Shown one piece after another: positions 1 through 6,131 of a DNA stretch of 10,143 nucleotides (position 1 is the stretch's first letter; each line of letters starts with the position of its first letter). The notes below the pieces were generated by a model that was not told where the DNA came from, made no database searches, and saw only the letters and a program-made list of their open reading frames with translations. Source of the DNA: a bacterium (lineage in GTDB: Bacteria > Latescibacterota > UBA2968); the NCBI GenBank assembly GCA_027296045.1, contig JAPUJS010000338.1, positions 1 to 10,143 on the forward strand, written 5' to 3'. A program made the position numbers and the translations under genes.

Positions 1-289
1 GCACCCCTAGAAGCGCTCCCCGCACCGGCACGGCAGGTGCCCCAACCTCCGGCAACCAGTCTCCCATCGACACCCGATCGAACGAACGGCCGTCCAGCAC
101 CATCCGATCCACCCCAAAATCGCTGCCGTCCAGTGCCACAATCACGCCTTCCAAACTCGAGGATATCAGTCGAGGTTTGCTTTCCCCAAAAGCAGTCCCG
201 ATGCCCAACATCCAGGCCAATAACACACCATATGAGCAAACGCTAAAAATCATACCCACTTGCTCCCAACCCCACCTCGGTTTCTCCAT
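1..289 (-). CDS. Secreted protein, N-terminal part, possible gingipain (C25)-type propeptide; cut by left edge
   Basis: An open frame of 96 codons runs from ATG at 289 off the left edge of the window. An in-frame TAG lies upstream of this ATG, and a weak GGGAG sits about 14 nt before it. Residues 1-12 are polar and contain two charged residues. Residues 13-34 form a hydrophobic core, and Ala33-Phe34-Gly35 is a plausible signal-peptidase I site, so the product should be exported. An internal Met13 could also start a signal peptide. The mature part ends in the motif GAPAVPVRGALLGV (83-96). This resembles the G-x-P-x-LP segment of the propeptide region found before Peptidase_C25 (gingipain-like) domains. 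That is family-level pattern recognition on a short fragment; any catalytic domain would lie outside the window. It follows the GT-C gene after 24 nt and is probably co-transcribed with it. Export is well supported, the C25 assignment only moderately. Confidence 0.6.
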   Translation of the reverse strand, partial: MEKPRWGWEQVGMIFSVCSYGVLLAWMLGIGTAFGESKPRLISSSLEGVIVALDGSDFGVDRMVLDGRSFDRVSMGDWLPEVGAPAVPVRGALLGV

Positions 290-313
290 AAAATGTTCAC
301 CCGCTCCCAAAAG

Positions 314-1870
314 CTATGGATCCACACGTTGTATTTCTCCTCGATTGTAAAACAAAACCCGATCGGGCTCCTGTAAATCAATCTGAACCGTCAGCGCTCC
401 CTCCCCGGCAGCCGTGACCGTACCCCAGGGCTTTTCCAAAACCGTTTGCACAACCGTCTTGCCGTCTGCCGCATAAATCGACGAAGTACCCTCATGGTGA
501 AAGGAAAAAAAGCCTCCCCGACGAATGTTCAAGTCATAACGACCGGGGCCGCGCCGGTACAATGCGCAATCAAACGTTTTGTCCAGCATCCACATATGAT
601 TCACCATCACCGGTCGTTCTCGAAAATCTCGTTTGCCCCGCATTTCCAGAGCATTTTTTAAGGCATAGGCCATCAAAGACTTGCCGCCAAAACTCTGTTC
701 GGGCATATAGGCCGAAGGCACATTCATCACATAAAGAGTCCCCTCAATATCCCCCGCCTGTTCCAGGACCTCCTCCACAAAGTGCTCGCTGATTTTGGAT
801 GCCTCCTGCCAGAACAGGCCCTCCCGTACGAGAACCACCCCGTAGTACACGGTCAAACAAGCCAGCGCCCCATACAAAACCCGTTTGCCCGGCAATACCC
901 ACACGGCAGCAACAGCAATACATGCAAAAACCGACGGCAAATACAAATACCAGTTGTGCAAGTGTCCCAAAACCGGCACCAGGCACAGCAGCATCCATCC
1001 CCCCGGAAAAAGCAGATCTCGAATGCCCGGCTTGCGCTGCCAGATAAAAAGAGCCCCGGTTGCCAGAAGCACGACCCCGCCAAACCATTTGTAGTCGGTC
1101 ATTCCAATCTTTGCAACCGCCTTGGCCGTCTGCAATCCCCACACAAAAATGGAAAATCGTCGGTCTTCCACCCCCTTAAAAACCCCGCCCAATACAACAA
1201 AACGCAAACCGAAATAAACCAGCAGCAAAACCCCAACCACAACCAGGGCGCGTTTGGCTTCAACCCGACGAAGCGCCCCCTTGTACACGGCCAGCACCAC
1301 CAGAATACCGGGCAAAGAAAGGGCCATCTCTTTGGAAAGAAATGCCAAACACACACACACGCCAAATCCGACAAGTTGCCCCCGAGAAGGCCGTTCCAGA
1401 TAATCCAAAAACATTACCAGAGAACCCAGATAAAACAAGGTGCAGACCGAATCCGTCCGACCGACAATCCAGAAAACTGTGTCCGTATGAATGGGCAAAA
1501 CCACAAACAAAGCCATGGCAGCCCAGGCCACACCCCGGTGTGCAAACAATCGGTAAGCCAGCAAAAACACCAGCACACCACACCCACAGTGAATGCCTAC
1601 ATTGGCAACATGGTAGAGTGCTGGATCATAGCCCGACAGGAGATAATTGAGATACATCGAGAACACGACCACCGGCCGGTAATAGCCGCCCACCCCCACC
1701 AAACCGGTCCAGCTGGTTGTCAACACCTCGGGAAACCGTTCGCCCACCAGTCTCAGATGTCCCCAATCGTCATCCAGGATGGACACCTCGCCCGAAAGCC
1801 AGGACAGCAGAACCGCATAGGCCCCCAAAACGAGGGCACCCCCTTTTTCCCAGACGGTATATCGCGTCAC
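314..1870 (-). CDS. GT-C membrane glycosyltransferase, TMTC/PMT-like, without TPR domain
   Basis: Polytopic inner-membrane protein of 518 aa from the GTG at 1870. The frame opens earlier (GTG at 1939), but that codon has no Shine-Dalgarno, whereas GAGAGGGG lies just before 1870. The first luminal loop carries the acidic motif DDDWGHLR (33-40), the type of catalytic aspartates used by GT-C enzymes on polyprenyl-phosphate sugars. Next come YYRPVV (63-68), an H-x2-N-x3-H array (87-94), FVVLPIHTDTVFWIVGRTD (122-140) and FLSKEMALSLP (177-187). This order matches the O-mannosyltransferase-like TMTC/PMT group. About ten or more hydrophobic segments are visible. The final ~145 residues are soluble, probably periplasmic, and I do not recognise them; TMTC proteins usually carry TPRs there. 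The predicted role is transfer of a lipid-linked sugar to a glycan or protein outside the membrane. Acceptor and sugar are unknown. It may be co-transcribed with the secreted protein downstream. Confidence 0.8.
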   Translation of the reverse strand: MTRYTVWEKGGALVLGAYAVLLSWLSGEVSILDDDWGHLRLVGERFPEVLTTSWTGLVGVGGYYRPVVVFSMYLNYLLSGYDPALYHVANVGIHCGCGVLVFLLAYRLFAHRGVAWAAMALFVVLPIHTDTVFWIVGRTDSVCTLFYLGSLVMFLDYLERPSRGQLVGFGVCVCLAFLSKEMALSLPGILVVLAVYKGALRRVEAKRALVVVGVLLLVYFGLRFVVLGGVFKGVEDRRFSIFVWGLQTAKAVAKIGMTDYKWFGGVVLLATGALFIWQRKPGIRDLLFPGGWMLLCLVPVLGHLHNWYLYLPSVFACIAVAAVWVLPGKRVLYGALACLTVYYGVVLVREGLFWQEASKISEHFVEEVLEQAGDIEGTLYVMNVPSAYMPEQSFGGKSLMAYALKNALEMRGKRDFRERPVMVNHMWMLDKTFDCALYRRGPGRYDLNIRRGGFFSFHHEGTSSIYAADGKTVVQTVLEKPWGTVTAAGEGALTVQIDLQEPDRVLFYNRGEIQRVDP

Positions 1871-2049
1871 ACCGCCCCTCTCAAAAATAGATTGCAAAAG
1901 CGCAGCCCCTTGACACACCCAAGTATGCAAACGATCCACCGGTTAAAAAATGCACAAAAAAATACCCGCCGTAAAGCCCGGCAAGGGGGTTGCTCGAAAC
2001 GGAACACGCATGGGCAAATATCCATCTGTTTGGCTTTAGAGCAGAAAAA
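1871..2049. other. Intergenic leader upstream of the TMTC-like GT-C gene
   Basis: About 180 nt between the terminator-like inverted repeat and the chosen GTG start. On the minus strand it holds T-rich runs near 1941-1960 and a short unconvincing open frame. I see no clear -35/-10 pair with good spacing and no RNA gene. Because a terminator precedes it, a promoter for the downstream GT-C and secreted-protein pair is expected here, but I could not place one. Confidence 0.4.
1875..1882 (-). promoter_or_regulatory. Ribosome binding site deciding the GTG start at 1870
   Basis: On the minus strand GAGAGGGG precedes the GTG at 1870, with its GAGG core 6 nt from the start. The longer alternative start (GTG at 1939) is preceded by TAACCG directly after a T-rich stretch, with no Shine-Dalgarno. 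The shorter protein is therefore preferred. Confidence 0.6.
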
Positions 2050-2098
2050 AAGTTCCAGGTTCCAAGTCACTGGGCAAGAAACTTGGAACCTGGAACTT
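2050..2098 (-). terminator. Intrinsic terminator / 18-bp inverted repeat with T-run
   Basis: Arms at 2050-2067 and 2081-2098 are perfectly complementary over 18 bp, with a 13-nt loop (2068-2080). On the minus strand the right-hand arm is followed at once by a run of six more T residues (2049 downward), the layout of a rho-independent terminator. It lies 26 nt past the TGA of the epimerase gene. The stem is built from alternating TTCCAGG/TTCCAAG words, with only 8 of 18 pairs G-C. Long, perfect, low-complexity stems of this kind often occur in many copies in a genome, so it may also be a dispersed repeat. A terminator role for the epimerase transcript is the simplest reading. Confidence 0.75.
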
Positions 2099-2124
2099 GG
2101 TATACGACCTCTGTTCTGAACCCC

Positions 2125-3099
2125 TCAAGACTCATAATATTCAATAATCCGCCGCAGCGTCATATCCAGACTGATCTTGGGTTCATATCCGACGGTCTTC
2201 CTAATTTTGGTCAAATCCGGCACCCGATAGTTCAGGTCTTCATAAGACCCCTTGGCAAAAGCCTTTTCATAAGGCACCAATTCAACCGGCGAGTCGCTTT
2301 CCGTCAAATCCTTAATCTTGTGTGCCAGGTCTTTGATGCAGATTTCGTTGGTATCCGGGTTGGCACCCAGATTATAAATTTCCCCCGGGGTATGCGGATG
2401 ATCTCCCAGGGCAATCAACCCGTCCAGCGCATCTTCGATATCTGTAAAACAACGCCGCTGCGCACCGTCTCCATACACCGTAATAGGGTGTCCCAGAAGG
2501 GCCTGCTTGACAAACCGGGGAACCGACATGCCATAATCGGCACTTTGCCGCGGGCCAATCACATTGAAAAATCGCACCGTGATCACCGGCAGGCGTTTCT
2601 CCCGCCAGTAGGCCAGCCCCAGCATCTCATCCACAGCCTTCGATGTCGAATAAATCCAGCGTGTTACCGTCGTAGGACCCAACACCCGGTCGTCGTTTTC
2701 ATTAAACATGGCTTTGCCGTTTTTCTTTCCCGCCACCTCCGAACTGGATGCCAGCAACACCCGCTTCTTATTCTTATTGGCCAGTTCCAACACAATCTCT
2801 GTGCCCCGGATATTGGTGGTTAACGAATGCAACGGATGCTCGATAACATAACTCACCCCCACAGCGGCCGCCAGGTGATAAATCATGTCGCTCCACTCCA
2901 CCAAAGGCTTGAGCGTATCCGGGTCCAGCACGGTCCCAACCTTCATTTGAAACTTGGGGTTGCTCTCTAGGGGACGGACATTGTCCAGATCACCCGTCGA
3001 AAGATCGTCCAGTACCAAAACCTCATCGCCGCGTTTTAACAACCGCTCCGCCAGATGTGACCCAATAAACCCTGCCCCACCAGTAATCAGAATTTTCAT
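2125..3099 (-). CDS. NAD-dependent sugar epimerase/dehydratase (extended SDR)
   Basis: A 324-aa cytoplasmic enzyme of typical length for the UDP-glucose 4-epimerase / UDP-glucuronate decarboxylase / dTDP-glucose dehydratase group. The N-terminal Rossmann motif is GGAGFIG (7-13), with Asp31-Asp32 at the end of beta-2 for the NAD ribose. The active site has the Ser118-Ser120 run and Tyr150-x3-Lys154 (YSTSK). Later family hallmarks are RFFNVIGPRQ (176-185), YGDGAQRRCFTDIEDA (209-224) and EIYNLG (240-245). The usual Tyr-Gly after the Ser run is Ala-Gly here (123-124). The ATG at 3099 is preceded by GGGAAGGGA, 8 nt away. It should supply a modified nucleotide sugar to the surrounding glycosyltransferases; the exact substrate cannot be read from sequence. 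It has its own promoter candidate and terminator, so it can be expressed separately from the block upstream. Confidence 0.9.
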   Translation of the reverse strand: MKILITGGAGFIGSHLAERLLKRGDEVLVLDDLSTGDLDNVRPLESNPKFQMKVGTVLDPDTLKPLVEWSDMIYHLAAAVGVSYVIEHPLHSLTTNIRGTEIVLELANKNKKRVLLASSSEVAGKKNGKAMFNENDDRVLGPTTVTRWIYSTSKAVDEMLGLAYWREKRLPVITVRFFNVIGPRQSADYGMSVPRFVKQALLGHPITVYGDGAQRRCFTDIEDALDGLIALGDHPHTPGEIYNLGANPDTNEICIKDLAHKIKDLTESDSPVELVPYEKAFAKGSYEDLNYRVPDLTKIRKTVGYEPKISLDMTLRRIIEYYES

Positions 3100-3127
3100 A
3101 AAAGATATCCCTTCCCAACCAAACGAC

Positions 3128-3145
3128 CCGGGGATTTCTTCCCGG
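3128..3145 (-). other. GC-rich hairpin in the epimerase leader
   Basis: On the minus strand CCGGG (3145-3141) pairs with CCCGG (3132-3128) around an 8-nt loop. It lies about 28 nt upstream of the epimerase ATG, between the promoter candidate and the Shine-Dalgarno. A second CCGGG at 3173-3169 could compete for the same CCCGG partner. No U-run follows it, so it is not an obvious terminator. Any regulatory role is speculative. Confidence 0.3.
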
Positions 3146-3245
3146 CTATGGCTTTTGTTTCGACAACTCCCGGTAGTTTAAAACGCAATATCCGCCCAAT
3201 CCTACACGCCATTGCATGGATTAAGATAGACTTCTGAAAAAGTAG

Positions 3246-3274
3246 AATATAACGACAGGTTTCCTAAAAATCAA
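3246..3274 (-). promoter_or_regulatory. Sigma-70-type promoter candidate for the epimerase gene
   Basis: Reading the minus strand, TTGATT (3274-3269) stands 17 nt before TATATT (3251-3246), which is 4/6 and 5/6 identity to the -35 and -10 consensus with ideal spacing. Transcription would start near 3240, giving a 5' leader of about 140 nt. It sits in the only sizeable gap between the deacetylase and the epimerase genes, where a new transcription unit is expected. The host's sigma factor preferences are unknown. Confidence 0.45.
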
Positions 3275-3310
3275 TAAAAACTGGCACCCACAAATAGCCT
3301 AAGTACAGAT

Positions 3311-4180
3311 TTATTGATATGATAGATTTCCGTTTTGTAGCGCCAAAAGCGACACCCGACCTTCTATTGGCCCTTCCAGAACCTCACTTAAAGGGCCAAA
3401 TCGAAAGTCGGAGAGCAACCGTTCCAGACGCTTTTTTGTCGCCCCCAGATTGAAATAATGCGTCACCCAGGCCTTCCAGTGAAACCCCACTTTGGGGTGG
3501 TCGACATCCAGTTCCCAGGGATGCAGATAAAAAACCCCGGGAATGCCCTGTCGCTCCAGCGCCCGCAGATTGGCCCGACTTACCCCATAGGGATAAATCC
3601 GAAAATAGGCCCCCCCGATTGCCGGGAAATTTCGCCCCAGCACCCGCCTGACCGAACCGGGCAATTCATAAATCGACCCGGAAGGCGTCTCAATCACATG
3701 GGGGCGCGGCTCAAATCCGGGCAACCCATAACGCCAGTTCTGAACCGGAAAAATACTGGAGTCATATCGAAATCCCAACTCGGCAAGCACCTCCAGTGCC
3801 CAGAGCGAAGACTGCGTAATCGAAAAATAGGCCGCCCGATAGGCCACCACGGGTTTTCCGATCCGGTCTGCAATCACGTCTCGGGCCCGCACGGTCTCCT
3901 CGCGAAATCGTTCGGGCGTCATCGAATAAATCAGATCGTGCGACCAGCCATGACAGCCAATCTCGTGGCCCGCCGCAGCCATTCGTTCGACCAATCGGGG
4001 ATGGTCCTGCGCCACCGGACCCAGGACAAAAAACGTCCCTCGAACCCCGTGGGCTTCCAACAAATCCAGCAAGAGTTCACAGCCCCGTTCCAGCCGCCGC
4101 TCGGCAGAAGCCCGGGTGGTTTCCCCAATTGGAATCCCCTGATACCAGTCTTCCACATCCACGGTAAAGGCATGAAGCAT
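3311..4180 (-). CDS. Polysaccharide deacetylase, exosortase-locus type (NodB fold with DUF3473-like C terminus)
   Basis: 289 aa from the ATG at 4180. The frame extends to a TTG at 4204, but AGGA 8 nt before 4180 and the stop of the preceding gene (4191) favour the shorter form. The NodB domain opens with FTVDVEDWY (5-13, the acidic motif), then GTFFVLG (48-54), HEIGCHGWSH (72-81, with His77 and His81 as likely metal ligands), YRAAYFSI (114-121) and YLHPWELD (218-225). The C-terminal stretch FNLGATKKRLERLLSDFRF (243-261) resembles DUF3473, which marks the deacetylase often linked to XrtA/PEP-CTERM exopolysaccharide loci. It should remove N-acetyl groups from a polysaccharide. No signal peptide is visible, as is usual in this subgroup. 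It appears to be the last gene of the six-gene block, 10 nt after the GT4-like gene. No exosortase lies in the window. Confidence 0.88.
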   Translation of the reverse strand: MLHAFTVDVEDWYQGIPIGETTRASAERRLERGCELLLDLLEAHGVRGTFFVLGPVAQDHPRLVERMAAAGHEIGCHGWSHDLIYSMTPERFREETVRARDVIADRIGKPVVAYRAAYFSITQSSLWALEVLAELGFRYDSSIFPVQNWRYGLPGFEPRPHVIETPSGSIYELPGSVRRVLGRNFPAIGGAYFRIYPYGVSRANLRALERQGIPGVFYLHPWELDVDHPKVGFHWKAWVTHYFNLGATKKRLERLLSDFRFGPLSEVLEGPIEGRVSLLALQNGNLSYQ

Positions 4181-4188
4181 CACATCCG

Positions 4189-4192
4189 TCCT
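4189..4192 (-). promoter_or_regulatory. Ribosome binding site deciding the ATG start at 4180
   Basis: AGGA on the minus strand, 8 nt before the ATG at 4180, overlaps the TAG stop of the upstream glycosyltransferase gene (4193-4191). This points to coupled translation and argues against the upstream TTG at 4204, which would lie inside the preceding gene. Confidence 0.55.
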
Positions 4193-5270
4193 ATCGGTTG
4201 GCAACCTGGGTCAGAAGGTCTAAAAGCCGCTGGCTGCTCCGTCTTAAAGAATACTGTTGCTCCATTTTTTCTCGTCCAGCCTGGCCCATCTTCTGCCGCA
4301 ATTCTCGATCCACAATCAACCGTTCCAGGCAATCCACCCATTCTGCTTCGTCCCCTGCCAGAAATCCATTCACCCCGTCCTCCACAATTTCCCGGTTGAT
4401 CTCGACCGGACTGGCCACCACCGGGATTCCCATGGCCAAATATTGAAGCAACTTGTATCCCCCTTTGCCCCGGGTAAACGCATCGTCCGGAAGGGGCATT
4501 AACCCGATATCAAAGGTGCGAAGGTGATCCACTTCCGTATCCAAAGACCAGGGTACCTGCGTCGTCGGAAGCGTATCCAACCGAAACGCCTCGGAGCCAA
4601 TCAGACAGACCCTGAGGTGAGAGAACCGCTTGCCCAGCTCATCCAATGGCTTTCGAATCAGGTCCAAATATCGGGTCGTTGTCGGACTTCCGATCCAGCC
4701 CAGCACCACTTCTTCTTTTTTCTTCGGAACACCCGGACGATAGCGCTCCGTATCAATCGGACCGGTAATGCGAAAGACCTCACAGCCATACGATTTGGCA
4801 TAAGCAGCCGTATAGGCATTTTCAATCACCACATGACCCGAGGCCCGCAACATCGCAGGCAATCCGCTTTCCCTTCGACGGGTGCGAAGTCGATGCAGCC
4901 AGCTCGCTTCGGGTGCTTCAGTGGTAAAAATCGCGTCGTCAAAATCAAAAACAATCTTGTGCCGAAACGCCTTTAAAAAGCACGGGATGGGAAAGGGGAA
5001 CAACACTTTCTGAATAAACAAAAGATCGTAACGGGAAACGTGAAACAAACACATCCAGCCCACCCCACATGCCCGCCACCAGGATCGAACATAATAAACC
5101 AGTCGGCTGATCCTGCCCTTGGATGCCATCCTCTCCACAAGAGGGTCCGGCACCACCACTTTCAAAGTGGTCTCAACCCCGGCTCGCTGCAACAGCGGCA
5201 GATAATCAAAGACCCGGGTGCGGCTGCTGGCGGCTCTGGCACCATATTGGGCAATAAAGAGCACCTTCAT
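4191..5270 (-). CDS. GT-B glycosyltransferase, GT4-like
   Basis: A cytoplasmic or membrane-associated 359-aa glycosyltransferase of usual family length. The N-terminal domain begins MKVLFIAQYG and contains YDLLFIQKVLFP (81-92) and VFDFDDAIF (107-115), both typical of this family's acceptor domain. The C-terminal nucleotide-sugar-binding domain starts near LGWIGSPTTTRY (190-201) and carries the signature RGKGGYKLLQYLAMGIPVV (267-285), followed by SPVEINREIVEDGVNGFL (287-304). The latter holds the E-x-E-like acidic pair that contacts the donor in GT4 enzymes. Its ATG at 5270 overlaps the TGA of the methyltransferase upstream in an ATGA junction. No Shine-Dalgarno is visible, so translation is probably coupled. 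It should add an internal sugar to the lipid-linked glycan; donor and linkage are unknown. Confidence 0.88.
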   Translation of the reverse strand: MKVLFIAQYGARAASSRTRVFDYLPLLQRAGVETTLKVVVPDPLVERMASKGRISRLVYYVRSWWRACGVGWMCLFHVSRYDLLFIQKVLFPFPIPCFLKAFRHKIVFDFDDAIFTTEAPEASWLHRLRTRRRESGLPAMLRASGHVVIENAYTAAYAKSYGCEVFRITGPIDTERYRPGVPKKKEEVVLGWIGSPTTTRYLDLIRKPLDELGKRFSHLRVCLIGSEAFRLDTLPTTQVPWSLDTEVDHLRTFDIGLMPLPDDAFTRGKGGYKLLQYLAMGIPVVASPVEINREIVEDGVNGFLAGDEAEWVDCLERLIVDRELRQKMGQAGREKMEQQYSLRRSSQRLLDLLTQVANR

Positions 5271-6109
5271 GTCGACACCAAGCCGTCTTTTTGCAAAACG
5301 ACCATATCTTGAAAATCCGAAAGTCCCCTGGGAATATAAGCCAGAACCTTAAAATAGACGGAAAATTCTCGGAGTACATAGTCCTGGGAATGATAGGCCG
5401 TTTGATACCATTCCGGGAAAATACCCTTCATGCGATTTGTAACCCGGAACAAAAAGCCCGTTTCTCGCAGATGCTCCTGATCCGCCGGGCCCAGGGTTTG
5501 CCAGCAGTGTTCCCCAAGCACCGTTAAAAGCACAACACCTCCGGGTTTCACCACCCGTCTCAATTCTTCCAGCCAATAAAACTGATAGGCTTCGTCCAGC
5601 TGCGTAAAAACCGAAACGCCGTAAATCAAGTCAAATTGGTCGTCTGGATAAACCAGTTTCGACAGCGGATCATTCACCCGAAATTCGGCAAAAGGCAGAC
5701 ACGCCTGGCACCAGGCAACGGCTTCTGCATCGGTATCGGTTCCAAAAAACCGGACATGCCGTGCGTGTTCTTTCACCCACATCATCGTGCGGCCGCACCC
5801 ACACCCAAAATCCAGCACCCGCGAAAAATCGACCAGCCGTTTCCCAAGCTGCTCCAGGGTCGACTCAATATCGTCCCGACAGGTCTTTCCCACTACCAGA
5901 AACCCTTCTATCTTCGGCGACCCGTGTACCCGATACCGCAACGGGGCAGGCGGCAAGGTTGAAAAGCCCGTCTTTCGCAGATGCCATCGATCAAAAAGGC
6001 CCACAGACCGACAGTAGAAACGCATATAGTTCCGATAGCTCCAACGGATTCCGGGCAAAAACCATTTGGGTACAAATGGACGAATTTTGTACCAAACGCG
6101 TTTGAGCAT
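5267..6109 (-). CDS. Class I SAM-dependent methyltransferase
   Basis: 280 aa from the ATG at 6109, chosen because GGGAAGG lies 7 nt upstream; an in-frame TTG at 6127 has no such support. Residues 1-85 form a basic, aromatic-rich N-terminal extension that I do not recognise. The Rossmann-like methyltransferase core follows: motif I VLDFGCGCGR (98-107) binds SAM, the acidic GTDTD (123-127) ends beta-2, then FDLIYGVSVFTQLDE (159-173) and VVKPGGVVLLTVLG (186-199). No membrane segments are visible. Set between two glycosyltransferase genes, it most likely methylates a sugar or glycan intermediate. Small-molecule or protein substrates cannot be excluded. It follows the GT-C gene by 22 nt and overlaps the next gene by 4 nt. 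Confidence 0.85.
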   Translation of the reverse strand: MLKRVWYKIRPFVPKWFLPGIRWSYRNYMRFYCRSVGLFDRWHLRKTGFSTLPPAPLRYRVHGSPKIEGFLVVGKTCRDDIESTLEQLGKRLVDFSRVLDFGCGCGRTMMWVKEHARHVRFFGTDTDAEAVAWCQACLPFAEFRVNDPLSKLVYPDDQFDLIYGVSVFTQLDEAYQFYWLEELRRVVKPGGVVLLTVLGEHCWQTLGPADQEHLRETGFLFRVTNRMKGIFPEWYQTAYHSQDYVLREFSVYFKVLAYIPRGLSDFQDMVVLQKDGLVST

Positions 6110-6116
6110 CCCTATG

Positions 6117-6123
6117 CCTTCCC
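6117..6123 (-). promoter_or_regulatory. Ribosome binding site deciding the ATG start at 6109
   Basis: GGGAAGG on the minus strand ends 7 nt before the ATG at 6109. It lies in the short gap after the TAA of the GT-C gene (6134-6132) and makes the upstream TTG at 6127 unlikely. Confidence 0.55.
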
Positions 6124-6131
6124 ACAATGCC

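Noticed and set aside
1867..2070. 67-codon minus-strand frame reading through the inverted repeat into the GT-C leader
   Set aside because: It contains the terminator-like stem-loop, has no clear ribosome binding site and overlaps the preferred start of the next gene. Its Cys/Phe-rich translation looks accidental.
782..2119. A 445-codon plus-strand open frame opposite the TMTC-like GT-C gene
   Set aside because: Its translation is rich in Gln, His, Pro, Asn and Lys with no domain motifs, typical of the antisense of a membrane protein gene. The minus-strand frame has clear GT-C motifs.
3128..3180. Resemblance of the epimerase leader to a cyclic-di-GMP (GEMM) riboswitch because of CAAAAGCCATAG and AGCCGGG words
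   Set aside because: The conserved GGCAAACC core and the paired-stem layout of that class are not visible, so the similarity is limited to short words.
3458..4399. 313-codon plus-strand frame spanning the deacetylase and part of the GT4-like gene
   Set aside because: It crosses the junction of two well-supported minus-strand genes and shows no recognisable domain.
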